DNA of 16,843 nt from JAOAJF01 sp046295675 (GTDB taxonomy: Archaea > Micrarchaeota > Micrarchaeia > Anstonellales > Anstonellaceae). Position 1 is the first letter of the stretch, and each line of letters starts with the position of its first letter. Below, piece after piece: positions 6,107 through 14,099 of this stretch. Below the pieces are notes generated by a model that saw only the letters and a list, made by a program, of their open reading frames with translations, was not told the DNA's origin and did no database searches. Where the stretch lies: contig JBKBMW010000014.1 of assembly GCA_046295675.1 (NCBI GenBank), positions 1 to 16,843 of the forward strand, written 5' to 3'. The position numbers and the translations under genes are program-made.

Positions 6107-7670
6107 TTTTTAAATTACTGCTAAACTTTTTATAATCTTTTTGTGTTCCAAATTCTTTTTTAATATTTTTTTTAATATTGATAGTTTTAATATTGATAGA
6201 TTTTATAATTGATAAATTGGGTTTTTGTAAATTTTTTGTTTTTGTTCTTGGTTTTGATAGAATAACTAATAATTTCTCTTTTTCTTTTTTTAAACTTTTA
6301 AATTTCTGCCTTAAAGGCTTGTAATTTGTTGTTTTTTGCTCAATTTTTATTTTCTCTTTATTTTTTGGTTTTGTTTTAACCAAAAGGTTTTGATTTAATG
6401 AATTTATGTTAATTATTCCTCTTTTTTCTTCTAATTTCTGTTTTATTTCTTTTTTAAAATTTTTTTGTTTTGTTTTTGGAGCAGTAAGAACAACTTCTTG
6501 CTTTATTTCTCTTAATTCTTTTTTCTCTTCTCTTTTCTTGTAATTAGATATATTTTGAAGAGAATGGTTTTTATTTTTTTTATCCAGGTATTTAGTTTTT
6601 AGCTGAAAAGCTATTTTGGATAAAATTATTTGTTGTGTTTTGTTGTCTTTTTTTGGCTGATTTTCATCTGCATTTAGTTTAGCTTCATTGAAAAGAATTT
6701 TTTTGTTTATATTTTTGATCGCACTAGAAGAAGAGTTGAAAGTTGTAAAAGAGTTTGTAGATAATTTAGAGGGCAAAAAATTTTTATAAAAAAGATTTAA
6801 TTTTTGATTTCTTGTTTTTTCTGTGTTAGTAGTTTTTGTTTTTTTTTCTTTATTTTTATTTTTTATATAGTTGGATGAAAAATAAAAAGGTAAATAGTAT
6901 TTTTGAGAAAAAAGAATTATAAAATATTTTTGCAAATATTGTAACATTTTTTCTTTATTAAACTCTAAACTCTTTTTTTCTTCTAAAACAAAACTTTTTT
7001 TAATCCAATCTTCTTTTTGATGCTTAATTTCTAAAGGCTTTTTTTCAAAGTTAAGAAAATAACTGAGTTCATAATTGATAGAAGTTAAAAATTTTTCATC
7101 TTTTTGTAAAGATGCCAAACTTATTGTTGGTAAACACAACCCTTTTTTTATTTCACTTGAGCTTAGTTTGTAACTATTTTGAATATCTTCTTTAAAATCA
7201 GTATATTTGAGAATTAGTTTGAGGGGATGGGAAGAATCATAAAGAATATTTCCAATCCCTGGCCTATACTCCATTCCATTATAGCTAGTTGTAATAAAAT
7301 GGGCTTTGTTATTATTTACGATATAAACCTCAAGCCCATAGCCATCTGGTCCTTTTCTAAAATCTTGGTAATAAGTTGTACGATATTTTTTATATTTCTC
7401 AATATTTTCTTTTGTTGCAGGCCCTTCATAAAGATTAAGATAGCCGTTTTCATATCCTTGAATTATCTCCCCTATACTTGTTTGGCCAATTTTAAATTTT
7501 GGGTTTTTTTTGAAAGCATCTATTAGCCTTTCGCCTTCTTTAATAGTTAATTTTTCATAACCAAGAAATTCGTTTTTTAGCCCACGAATTTCAACCAAAA
7601 CATTATGATTTTTTCTAAAAACATTTGTAATTCCGATACCAAAGGCTTTAAGTTTTTGTTTTAGTTGCAT
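5994..7670 (-). CDS. Lys-rich hypothetical protein with a globular N-terminal domain
   Basis: I do not recognise this 558-residue protein. Residues 1-240 look folded: mixed charge, aromatic-rich, with segments such as EGPATKENIEKYKKY (82-96) and GPDGYGLEVYIV (108-119). A short aromatic/hydrophobic stretch follows at about 243-268. Residues about 270-558 are low complexity, dominated by Lys, Asn, Thr, Ser and Gln with repeated K-rich patches. That part is probably disordered or helical and strongly basic, which suggests binding to nucleic acid or to an acidic surface. No signal peptide is obvious. It overlaps the two-TM gene at its 3' end by 113 nt and is divergent from the giant surface-protein gene. 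The ATG at 7670 is the first in frame; a weak TATA-like CTATAC lies about 26 nt upstream. Confidence 0.75.
   Translation of the reverse strand: MQLKQKLKAFGIGITNVFRKNHNVLVEIRGLKNEFLGYEKLTIKEGERLIDAFKKNPKFKIGQTSIGEIIQGYENGYLNLYEGPATKENIEKYKKYRTTYYQDFRKGPDGYGLEVYIVNNNKAHFITTSYNGMEYRPGIGNILYDSSHPLKLILKYTDFKEDIQNSYKLSSSEIKKGLCLPTISLASLQKDEKFLTSINYELSYFLNFEKKPLEIKHQKEDWIKKSFVLEEKKSLEFNKEKMLQYLQKYFIILFSQKYYLPFYFSSNYIKNKNKEKKTKTTNTEKTRNQKLNLFYKNFLPSKLSTNSFTTFNSSSSAIKNINKKILFNEAKLNADENQPKKDNKTQQIILSKIAFQLKTKYLDKKNKNHSLQNISNYKKREEKKELREIKQEVVLTAPKTKQKNFKKEIKQKLEEKRGIININSLNQNLLVKTKPKNKEKIKIEQKTTNYKPLRQKFKSLKKEKEKLLVILSKPRTKTKNLQKPNLSIIKSINIKTINIKKNIKKEFGTQKDYKKFSSNLKNGRKNRKGKSFAKKFINKPTSRAIKRKIYLPVRAMVR
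6127..6136 (-). promoter_or_regulatory. Predicted TATA element inside the 558-residue gene, for the two-TM gene
   Basis: On the minus strand this reads GATTATAAAA, centred about 25 nt before the ATG at 6106. It lies within the 3' coding part of the upstream gene, so part of its similarity could be chance in AT-rich sequence. Confidence 0.4.
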
Positions 7671-7680
7671 ACTCCCACAT

Positions 7681-7698
7681 TAAGCAAGATAAGCAAGA
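7681..7698 (+). repeat. Tandem 9-bp repeat in the divergent promoter region
   Basis: TAAGCAAGA occurs twice head to tail (7681-7689 and 7690-7698) between the Lys-rich gene and the surface-protein gene. It sits just upstream of, or overlapping, the weak minus-strand TATA. It could be an operator for the divergent pair, but two short copies may also be chance. Confidence 0.5.
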
Positions 7699-7732
7699 AG
7701 AGTATAGGAAGATTAAATTTAAATTTTCTTGC

Positions 7733-7744
7733 TTTTTTATATTC
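7733..7744 (+). promoter_or_regulatory. Predicted TATA element of the giant surface-protein gene
   Basis: TTTTTTATATTC centred about 25 nt before the GTG at 7764. Together with the signal-peptide layout, this places translation at that GTG on a leaderless transcript. Confidence 0.5.
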
Positions 7745-7763
7745 TTATTCAAGAATCAAAAAG

Positions 7764-10700
7764 GTGAAAGTTCTGAAAAAAGGATCTTTTCTATTTTTAT
7801 TCATAATTTTTTTTCCAATCTTGATTTCCCAGAATATAGAATCTGAAGAAAATCTAAAGATTTCTTCTTTAGCATTTGAACCAATCTGTACAAAATTTTG
7901 GGAAAAAGATTGGGTTTCTATTTATATTCTTAAATATAACCCTGATTTTTTTAAGAAGATTCTAAAAAACGAATCTAATTATCTTCTTGAATTAGCTATT
8001 ACACCTGCATCTGCAAGGCTTCATTTTTGGAAAACAGGAACAAAAGAAAAGTTTGAAATAAATTCTCAACTTCAGGAAAAATTTAGTACAGAAAAGCAAA
8101 AGCTTTTGCAAGCCCACACTTATGCTTATGATGCTAATCTTTCCTTTAACAGACTTCTTGATATATTGGAAAGATTCTTAGAAAGAAATTCGGCTTTAGA
8201 TAGATTTATTTCTTGGCTTACTAACGATAACGAGGAGGTTTTTGCTTTTGTTAAAAATAACAGATTTGATATAGTTGCTTTTGGTCTAATTCCTGGAGGG
8301 CTTTTAACCAATTTTTTACTTAATACTTTTACAGATATTGTTGAAGACAATGATAATCTAACAGCCTTTAGTTCAAGTTGGAAAGAGAGTATGAATGCTT
8401 TTTCTAATTCTTTAGATACTTGTGCACAAGCAACTAACAAAATATTTTTAGAGACAGAAAAAAAAGCAATTTTGCTTTATAGACAAGGAATTGAATCTGA
8501 AGGATATTTTGGCTCTCCGAAGGAGATTTATAATCAATGGAAGAATTTTGTAAAAGGTGCAAAATATTATTCCAATCCAACAAATTTACTTCCTTCAAAT
8601 CCATCTGGTTCTAAATCCTCATTATATGGACTTGCTTATAGATCAGCTCTAAATATAAAAAACACTTGTTCTTATCCTGGAGATCTACCGATATTTGATT
8701 GGCCCACACCAGATTTGTTTTTTAATGCCGCTTGCACTTTGGAGGAAAACTCACTTCTTTCTTATGCTTTGGAGATGGATAAACAACTACAAACTGCTTA
8801 TTTGGAATTACAAGAAGAACATTCAAAAATAGAAAAATTTTCTGAGGAGCTAAAACAAAATTTTTCTTTAAAAAGAAAAGAATTGGATTTGAATAAGCCA
8901 GACCTATTTTTTTCTGATGAAATCTTTGATATTTCTCTTAATACTATAAAGGTATCAAATGTATCTGGCTCCATTCAAGAACTTTACTCTACTATGAAAG
9001 AATATTCCTTAGTAGCAGAGGAGTATTTTAAAGAGGCAAAAAGCAACAGACAATTAGTTGTTTCCATGCTTTTTTATAAAAATTCCTCTGAAAATTATTT
9101 GAAGAGTTTAGAGGCGATAGAACAGATGAATTTTTTAATGGAGCAAAAAACCAATACCGCTTGTACTTATGCAAAAAGGGAGTTAGATCTCCTATCAAAA
9201 GAAATCAAAAAAGCATCTGAATCAAAAGAGAATGCTAAGCTTGTGGATTTGGTAAGCACCTATAATTCTAACAATAAAATTTTTGAAAAAGCCCAAAATT
9301 CTAATAAACTAGGGGAAAAATTCAACCTCTGCAAAGAAGCCTATTTGAGCCTTATTAATTTTCCATCCACTTTAAATAAAACACAAAACAACGCACTTGC
9401 AAGGTCTTTGTTGAAAAAATTTTTAGAATATATTAAAAGTGGAGAGAAAATTGGGGCAGATGTTTCTGAATACAGAAGAACTTATGAAAACATGGATAAA
9501 TTAATAGAGCAAAATTATCTTGTAGATGTTTTAGATATTGAGGCAAACATCAAATCAATTAAAAACTATCTTAATTCTTTTATGCAAGAGGAAACAGATC
9601 TTTATATTCAAATCAGCTCTATTTTAGAGAAAACCCCAACCATCAATAAGGCTCTTTACTCTTCATTTAATTTGAAAATGAAAGAATATAGAGATAACGA
9701 AGGATGGAATTTAGTTGCATTTAAAAACAAAAATAGCTTAAATTCGTTTTTAAAATCCACATTAAAACAATTGAATAAAAATTTGGTTGAATATTTGGAA
9801 AAAACTCTTTGCAATCAGGCAAAATTTTATCCAATACAGATCAGCCTTCCAAAAGTAGATACAACATTGAATATAGGGGGAAGATGGGAAGGGATAAACC
9901 CATTGGGTATAAATTTTGATGATAGTTTAGAGTTGTCCTGTACTTTGCCAATTCCATTTTCAAATAGTGCAATAAAAGCCAAATCTGAGAATATAGAAAA
10001 AATAATTCTTTCTGGTTCTTCTATGAAACTATCGCTTAATTCTCTTGATGCCTACCAAACTCTTTTTGTCAATTTCTCAGAAGAAAAAAAACCCTTTTCT
10101 CTTTCTTCAGAAAAATGTCTTTTAACAATCACAAAAGAAAATAACATTTTGTTTTCTGCAAATTATACTATTAAGGCACTTTATAATTCAGAAGCAGTTT
10201 CTTTTGAAAGACCTTGGGATAAATCTTTAGATAAAATAGATGCAAAAATCTTTGCTCAGGAAGGAGGAGCATACAATGGAAGACTTAAATTAACTCAAAG
10301 CTTGGAGCCAATGATAGAGTTTACTCTTCCTCTCAAAAATGAGATAAACAATTTTTTTGCCTCTATTTCTTCCAGCCTAAAAAGAGATTTTCAAACTAGC
10401 CAAGAAACACTTCTATCATCAAATAATTCTAGCTTTTTATATTCTTATAAATTAAATCTTGGAAAGCTTCCAGCTTGTAATAACATTTATGTTGAAAGAG
10501 AAGAAAAAGCAAAGAATATAAAAAATTTAAAAATAAATGCAATAGGTGGAACAGTAAAAAAATTAGAGGTCTATCCACTTCAAACCTCCTCATTATGGAA
10601 AGCAAATATTACAAAAACCACTACAACAAATTTGGAGTTAATAATATCTTTTAATTTTGTTGATATAGAACAATGGTTTAATCAAACTTATAATGAATTA

Positions 10701-11963
10701 TATATCCAGGCAAGGGATAGCTCTGATGATTATTCACTAGGGCTTTTAGAGAAGGCGAAAAATGCTTTTGGACTTTCGGATTATGGAACTGCTTCTAGGA
10801 TTTTAAATCAAGTAAAATCTCGGATTATTTCGCTTCAAATAAACAAAGAAGAATATAGTATATTTTCTGAAAAACTTAAGCAAGCAAAAGAAATGCTCTC
10901 TAAACTTTCTTCAATATCGGTTTCAGATAGCAAAAAATCCATCAAATTAAAATCCTTTATTAATTTTTTAAGTTCTTCGATAGAAGAAGCAACCAAATTA
11001 AGCAATTCTGATGTACAAAAAGCTTCTGAAAGATTAGAGAAGGATTTGAATAAACTAAATATAGATGTTGAAAAAGAGATAAATTCTCTTTATTCTCAAC
11101 TCCAGCAAAGAGGAGATGAGTTTATCTTGCTTTCTTCCAAAACTAACCTTTCTGTTGAGGGTTTGAACACAGCTTTAGATTCGTTGTTAAAAGCCAAGGA
11201 ATTATTAATTGAAAATAATTTTATAGATGCTTTGGCTGAGGTATATAAGGCAAGTGATTTGTTGGATAAGATTCAAAATTCTGCTTGGTTATCTGAAGGC
11301 ATTTTTGAGGAATTATCAAACAAAAAAATTCAATTGGAAAAAAATATTGAGACCTTGATAGAAAAATTAGAGGTATATTTAAAAGGTGCAAAGGCAATAG
11401 AAAATTCAAAGCTGCTCTATAAACCACCATTATCAAGTACTGAAGCTAAGAATATACAAAAGCCACTAAATTCTATTTTTAAGAATTGGGTAGAGCCAAA
11501 AAATCTCTCTCCTTCTACCCCAACACCAAAGATTTTACAGATGGTTGTAAAAAATCAGGAAATTTTAGCCCAAGCAAGCAAAACTTATAACAATACAGAA
11601 AAGAAATATTTAGATGCTAAAAATTCTCTTCAAGCAAAGGCAAGTGCTTTGCTTAACAATGCTAAGAGCATTTTAGATTCATTAGAGGATAACACAAGAA
11701 AAGAAGAGCTGACAAAAGAGATAAATAAAGCAGAGGAATTGATTGTAAAAGAAGATTATGCTTCAGCTATTTTGCTTCTTGATAAATTAATTAAAAACTA
11801 TTCTTCTTCCTCTTCTTCTCAAGCTCAAAGCTCTTCCTTACCTCTACTTGAAATCTTTGTTTCTATTGTTTTTGTTGCAGCAATAGTTTACATTTTATTT
11901 CAATCAAAAAATAAGCCAAAAAAACCTGAACAAAAAGAAATAAAAAGCCTAAAGAAAGTCTAA
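7764..11963 (+). CDS. Giant predicted surface protein: signal peptide, coiled-coil ectodomain, C-terminal membrane anchor
   Basis: A 1399-residue protein from the GTG at 7764. It opens with VKVLKKGSFLFLFIIFFPIL, a basic n-region plus hydrophobic core typical of a Sec signal or anchor. The frame is open back to a TTG at 7665, but that start would overlap the divergent gene's start and bury the signal peptide. The ectodomain has long heptad-like helical regions (notably about 300-540), a mid-section rich in beta-prone segments (about 690-950), about ten scattered Cys and many N-x-S/T sequons. Near the C-terminus are three helical-hairpin segments of similar pattern (about 994-1014, 1136-1170, 1317-1346). 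They are followed by a Ser-rich linker (about 1347-1358), one TM helix (1359-1380) and a basic tail. This is the layout of an archaeal envelope, adhesion or S-layer-associated protein. No catalytic domain is recognised. Confidence 0.85.
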   Translation: MKVLKKGSFLFLFIIFFPILISQNIESEENLKISSLAFEPICTKFWEKDWVSIYILKYNPDFFKKILKNESNYLLELAITPASARLHFWKTGTKEKFEINSQLQEKFSTEKQKLLQAHTYAYDANLSFNRLLDILERFLERNSALDRFISWLTNDNEEVFAFVKNNRFDIVAFGLIPGGLLTNFLLNTFTDIVEDNDNLTAFSSSWKESMNAFSNSLDTCAQATNKIFLETEKKAILLYRQGIESEGYFGSPKEIYNQWKNFVKGAKYYSNPTNLLPSNPSGSKSSLYGLAYRSALNIKNTCSYPGDLPIFDWPTPDLFFNAACTLEENSLLSYALEMDKQLQTAYLELQEEHSKIEKFSEELKQNFSLKRKELDLNKPDLFFSDEIFDISLNTIKVSNVSGSIQELYSTMKEYSLVAEEYFKEAKSNRQLVVSMLFYKNSSENYLKSLEAIEQMNFLMEQKTNTACTYAKRELDLLSKEIKKASESKENAKLVDLVSTYNSNNKIFEKAQNSNKLGEKFNLCKEAYLSLINFPSTLNKTQNNALARSLLKKFLEYIKSGEKIGADVSEYRRTYENMDKLIEQNYLVDVLDIEANIKSIKNYLNSFMQEETDLYIQISSILEKTPTINKALYSSFNLKMKEYRDNEGWNLVAFKNKNSLNSFLKSTLKQLNKNLVEYLEKTLCNQAKFYPIQISLPKVDTTLNIGGRWEGINPLGINFDDSLELSCTLPIPFSNSAIKAKSENIEKIILSGSSMKLSLNSLDAYQTLFVNFSEEKKPFSLSSEKCLLTITKENNILFSANYTIKALYNSEAVSFERPWDKSLDKIDAKIFAQEGGAYNGRLKLTQSLEPMIEFTLPLKNEINNFFASISSSLKRDFQTSQETLLSSNNSSFLYSYKLNLGKLPACNNIYVEREEKAKNIKNLKINAIGGTVKKLEVYPLQTSSLWKANITKTTTTNLELIISFNFVDIEQWFNQTYNELYIQARDSSDDYSLGLLEKAKNAFGLSDYGTASRILNQVKSRIISLQINKEEYSIFSEKLKQAKEMLSKLSSISVSDSKKSIKLKSFINFLSSSIEEATKLSNSDVQKASERLEKDLNKLNIDVEKEINSLYSQLQQRGDEFILLSSKTNLSVEGLNTALDSLLKAKELLIENNFIDALAEVYKASDLLDKIQNSAWLSEGIFEELSNKKIQLEKNIETLIEKLEVYLKGAKAIENSKLLYKPPLSSTEAKNIQKPLNSIFKNWVEPKNLSPSTPTPKILQMVVKNQEILAQASKTYNNTEKKYLDAKNSLQAKASALLNNAKSILDSLEDNTRKEELTKEINKAEELIVKEDYASAILLLDKLIKNYSSSSSSQAQSSSLPLLEIFVSIVFVAAIVYILFQSKNKPKKPEQKEIKSLKKV

Positions 11964-12003
11964 TATAAAAAATTTTATTTAAATAAATTTAGAGCTTAAC
12001 TTG

Positions 12004-12134
12004 TGCCAAGGGGGGGATTTGAACCCCCGACTTCCAGATTTCTCAACTGTGCCAATTTATTTCATTGCATTTGCTCATAACTCATAAACAAATTTATGAG
12101 TCTGGCACTCTAAACCAGGCTGAGTTACCTTGGC
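12004..12134 (-). tRNA. tRNA-Met (anticodon CAU, elongator-like) with intron
   Basis: Minus-strand gene with exons 12095-12134 and 12004-12039, 76 nt when spliced and including the discriminator A. The acceptor is GCCAAGG/CCTTGGC. The D arm is ACTC/GAGT. The anticodon stem is CCAGA/TCTGG with loop CTCATAA (anticodon CAT at 12096-12098). The T stem is GGGGG/CCCCC with loop TTCAAAT. The G1-C72 pair and overall sequence fit archaeal elongator tRNA-Met rather than initiator. tRNA-Ile2, whose CAU is modified to agmatidine, is the alternative reading. CCA is not encoded. A TATA-like element centred about 25 nt before the first base suggests transcription may begin at or near nucleotide 1. Confidence 0.93.
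12040..12094 (-). other. 55-nt intron of tRNA-Met at position 37/38
   Basis: Placing the intron after nucleotide 37 gives a textbook bulge-helix-bulge. A 4-bp helix CTCA/TGAG lies between two 3-nt bulges, TAA on the 5' side (cut TA^A) and AAA on the 3' side (cut AA^A), next to the anticodon stem CCAGA/TCTGG. This is the substrate of the archaeal splicing endonuclease. The intron also holds two tandem TTATGAG copies complementary to the anticodon loop, which would form a competing hairpin. Confidence 0.88.
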
Positions 12135-12153
12135 AAATCTTTTGATGTGTAGT

Positions 12154-12163
12154 AATATTATTA
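12154..12163 (-). promoter_or_regulatory. Possible TATA element of tRNA-Met
   Basis: On the minus strand TAATAATATT is centred about 25 nt before the first nucleotide of the tRNA (12134). The match to an archaeal TATA box is only moderate. Confidence 0.35.
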
Positions 12164-12173
12164 TCCATCTGTT

Positions 12174-12186
12174 TTTTTATTTTATC
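12174..12186 (+). promoter_or_regulatory. Possible TATA element of glycyl-tRNA synthetase gene
   Basis: TTTTTATTTTATC centred about 24 nt before the ATG at 12203, fitting the leaderless pattern of this window. The surrounding T-richness makes the exact position uncertain. Confidence 0.35.
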
Positions 12187-12202
12187 TTTTTATAATTTTT
12201 AT

Positions 12203-13693
12203 ATGGAACTTTATGAAAAAATATTTGATATTGGATTGCAAAGAGGATTTTTTTGCCCCTCTGCTGAAATCTATGGCTCGCTTGCAGGGTTTTATGATTA
12301 TGGTCCTATTGGTTTGAAAATAATTAACAAGATGAAGGAATTATGGAGGGAAAAATTTTTAAATAATGAAAATTTTTTTGAAATAAAAAGTTCCTTGTTG
12401 TTGCCAAAAAAAGTATTGCAGGCCTCCGGACATATAAAAAACTTTTTTGATCCGGTGGTTTTTTGCAAAAAGGAAAAGAAAGCATTTAGAGCAGACCATT
12501 TATTAGCATTGAATGGTGAATTTCACCACCCAACTACTAATTTAGAGGAATTAGGAGAAAAATTAAAAAAGTTGAAAATAAAATGCCCTGATTGTAAGGG
12601 AGAACTTTCTGAGCCAATTACTTTTAATTTAATGTTTTCTACAAAACTTGGAACAATTAATCAAGAAGAAGTTTTTTTAAGACCAGAAACAGCTCAAGGT
12701 ATTTTCTTAAATTTTAAAAGAATATTTTTGCAAAATGGCTCAAAACTTCCTTTGGGAATAGGACAAATCGGCCCATCATTTAGAAATGAGATTTCTCCAA
12801 GAAAAGGACTTATAAGGTTAAGGGAGTTTGAACAGATGGAACTAGAATATTTTTTTAATCCCGAGGTTCAAAAATTTAATGGATTTGAAAGCATTTCATC
12901 TAAAAATCTTACTTTTAAATTTCAAGACAACAATAAAAAGCAGATGTCCTTAAAAGAAGCAATTGAACAAAAAATTATTCCAAATGAGATTTTTGCAACA
13001 TTTTTATTTTGGCAACAGGAATTGTTTTTTAGCTGGGGAATTGACCCAACAAGGTTTTATTTTGCTTTTATTGATAAAAAGGAATTGCCACATTATTCTG
13101 TTTGTAATGTAGATGCAGAAGTGGATACATCTTATGGAGGAATAGAACTATCTGGAACTTCTTATCGTACCAATTTTGATTTATCCTCTCATCAACAGTT
13201 TTCAAAGGAGAATTTAGAGGTTTTGGATCAAACAGAAGGAAAAAAAATTATCCCTCATGTTATTGAGCCCTCTATTGGATTGGATCGCTCGTTTTATGCA
13301 GTACTGGAACATTGTTATAGACCAAAAAGCAAAGAAAAGGATTGGGAATGGTTTGCATTTCCAACATCTGTTTCGCCGTATTTGATAGCAATATTTCCAT
13401 TAATGAAAAAAGATGGTTTAGACGAATTGGCAAGAGAGGTTTATTTGCTTTTAAAACAAAAGAAAATGGATTGTTATTATTCTGAAACAGGTTCAATTGG
13501 AAAAAGATATGCTAGAGCAGATGAGATAGGTGTACCTTATTGTCTTACAATAGATTATGAATCTTTAGATAAAAAAGATTTAACAATAAGATTTAGAGAT
13601 GATGGAAAACAACAAAGAATTAAAATGGATGAAATAGTGCCAAAAGTTCTTTGGTTAAAAGAAAATAATATAACTTCTCTAAACAAGTGTTAA
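12203..13693 (+). CDS. glyS: Glycyl-tRNA synthetase, dimeric alpha2 class II (archaeal/eukaryotic type)
   Basis: Charges tRNA-Gly with glycine in the cytoplasm. The 496-residue product has the N-terminal signature GFFCPSAEIYGSLAGFYDYG (15-34) and a CPDCKG pair of metal-binding-type Cys (128, 131) followed by LSEPITFNLMF. It then has the glycine-pocket loop RPETAQG (160-166), motif 2 from FRNE (193-196) to the EFEQME segment (208-213), and motif 3 GLDRSF (359-364). The C-terminal anticodon-binding domain spans about 383-490 and includes GSIGKRYARADEIGVPYC. The length is somewhat short of the approximately 570 residues common for archaeal enzymes, mainly from compact insertions, and all catalytic motifs are present. 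The ATG at 12203 lies directly before the conserved N-terminus. The gene is monocistronic between divergent tRNA-Met and RNase P RNA. Confidence 0.97.
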   Translation: MELYEKIFDIGLQRGFFCPSAEIYGSLAGFYDYGPIGLKIINKMKELWREKFLNNENFFEIKSSLLLPKKVLQASGHIKNFFDPVVFCKKEKKAFRADHLLALNGEFHHPTTNLEELGEKLKKLKIKCPDCKGELSEPITFNLMFSTKLGTINQEEVFLRPETAQGIFLNFKRIFLQNGSKLPLGIGQIGPSFRNEISPRKGLIRLREFEQMELEYFFNPEVQKFNGFESISSKNLTFKFQDNNKKQMSLKEAIEQKIIPNEIFATFLFWQQELFFSWGIDPTRFYFAFIDKKELPHYSVCNVDAEVDTSYGGIELSGTSYRTNFDLSSHQQFSKENLEVLDQTEGKKIIPHVIEPSIGLDRSFYAVLEHCYRPKSKEKDWEWFAFPTSVSPYLIAIFPLMKKDGLDELAREVYLLLKQKKMDCYYSETGSIGKRYARADEIGVPYCLTIDYESLDKKDLTIRFRDDGKQQRIKMDEIVPKVLWLKENNITSLNKC

Positions 13694-13730
13694 ATATTTT
13701 TAAATTTTTAAAAATTTGAATTAAGAGAAA

Positions 13731-13740
13731 TTTTTATATT
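13731..13740 (+). promoter_or_regulatory. Predicted TATA element of the RNase P RNA gene
   Basis: TTTTTATATT is centred 26-27 nt before 13762, the first base of the P1 helix, so the predicted transcription start coincides with the RNA's structural 5' end. Confidence 0.6.
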
Positions 13741-13761
13741 TCTGATTTTATCATTATATTT

Positions 13762-13986
13762 GTAAATGGCCCTTGAGCCACTCTCGCTGCCCTTGTTGGT
13801 AGTGAGGAAGCTCTACCCACTCACTAAAACTGCCCAAAGTTTAAGGCTTTGGTGCATTTTGAACAGAAACGACACCCAATTTTGGGATGAAACGGCAAAA
13901 TGCATTTGGCAGGAGTGCAAGGCCAATTTTGGCTGCTTAGTCTAATGTGGCTTAAAACAGAAGGTAGACTATTGAGGGCCATTTAC
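13762..13986 (+). ncRNA. rnpB: RNase P RNA (archaeal, compact)
   Basis: Catalytic RNA of RNase P, which removes 5' leaders from pre-tRNAs. P1 is a perfect 12-bp helix, GTAAATGGCCCT (13762-13773) with AGGGCCATTTAC (13975-13986). P3 is a hairpin (13783-13791/13798-13806). The conserved core boxes are in order: GAGGAAGCTC (13804-13813), ACAGAAACGACAC (13863-13875), GATGAAACGGC (13886-13896), GCAAGGCCA (13917-13925) and ACAGAAGG (13957-13964). The P4 pseudoknot forms between TCTACC (13812-13817) and GGTAGA (13963-13968). P7 (CTGCC/GGCAG), P8 (CCAAAG/CTTTGG), P10 (TGCATTTT/AAAATGCA) and a minimal P12 (CCCAA/TTGGG) are also present. About 225 nt is short for an archaeal type-A RNA. The 3' end is inferred from P1. 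Confidence 0.93.
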
Positions 13987-14009
13987 AGATAAAACAAATA
14001 GTGGCTATT

Positions 14010-14046
14010 CTTAGAGCATTTTCTAAGCCTTATTCCATTCTTTTTA
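14010..14046 (+). terminator. Possible terminator of RNase P RNA
   Basis: A 6-bp hairpin CTTAGA/TCTAAG (14010-14015/14022-14027) is followed by the T-rich stretch TTCTTTTTATT (14038-14047 region). T-tracts suffice for archaeal termination, so the hairpin may be incidental. Confidence 0.3.
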
Positions 14047-14099
14047 TTAGCAACAAAGTCCATATTTTTTGAGTTCATTTATTATTTTATAGAAACAAC

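Noticed and set aside
7665..7763. TTG start extending the surface protein by 33 residues
   Set aside because: It would overlap the start of the divergent gene, cover its own promoter and move the signal peptide to an internal position.
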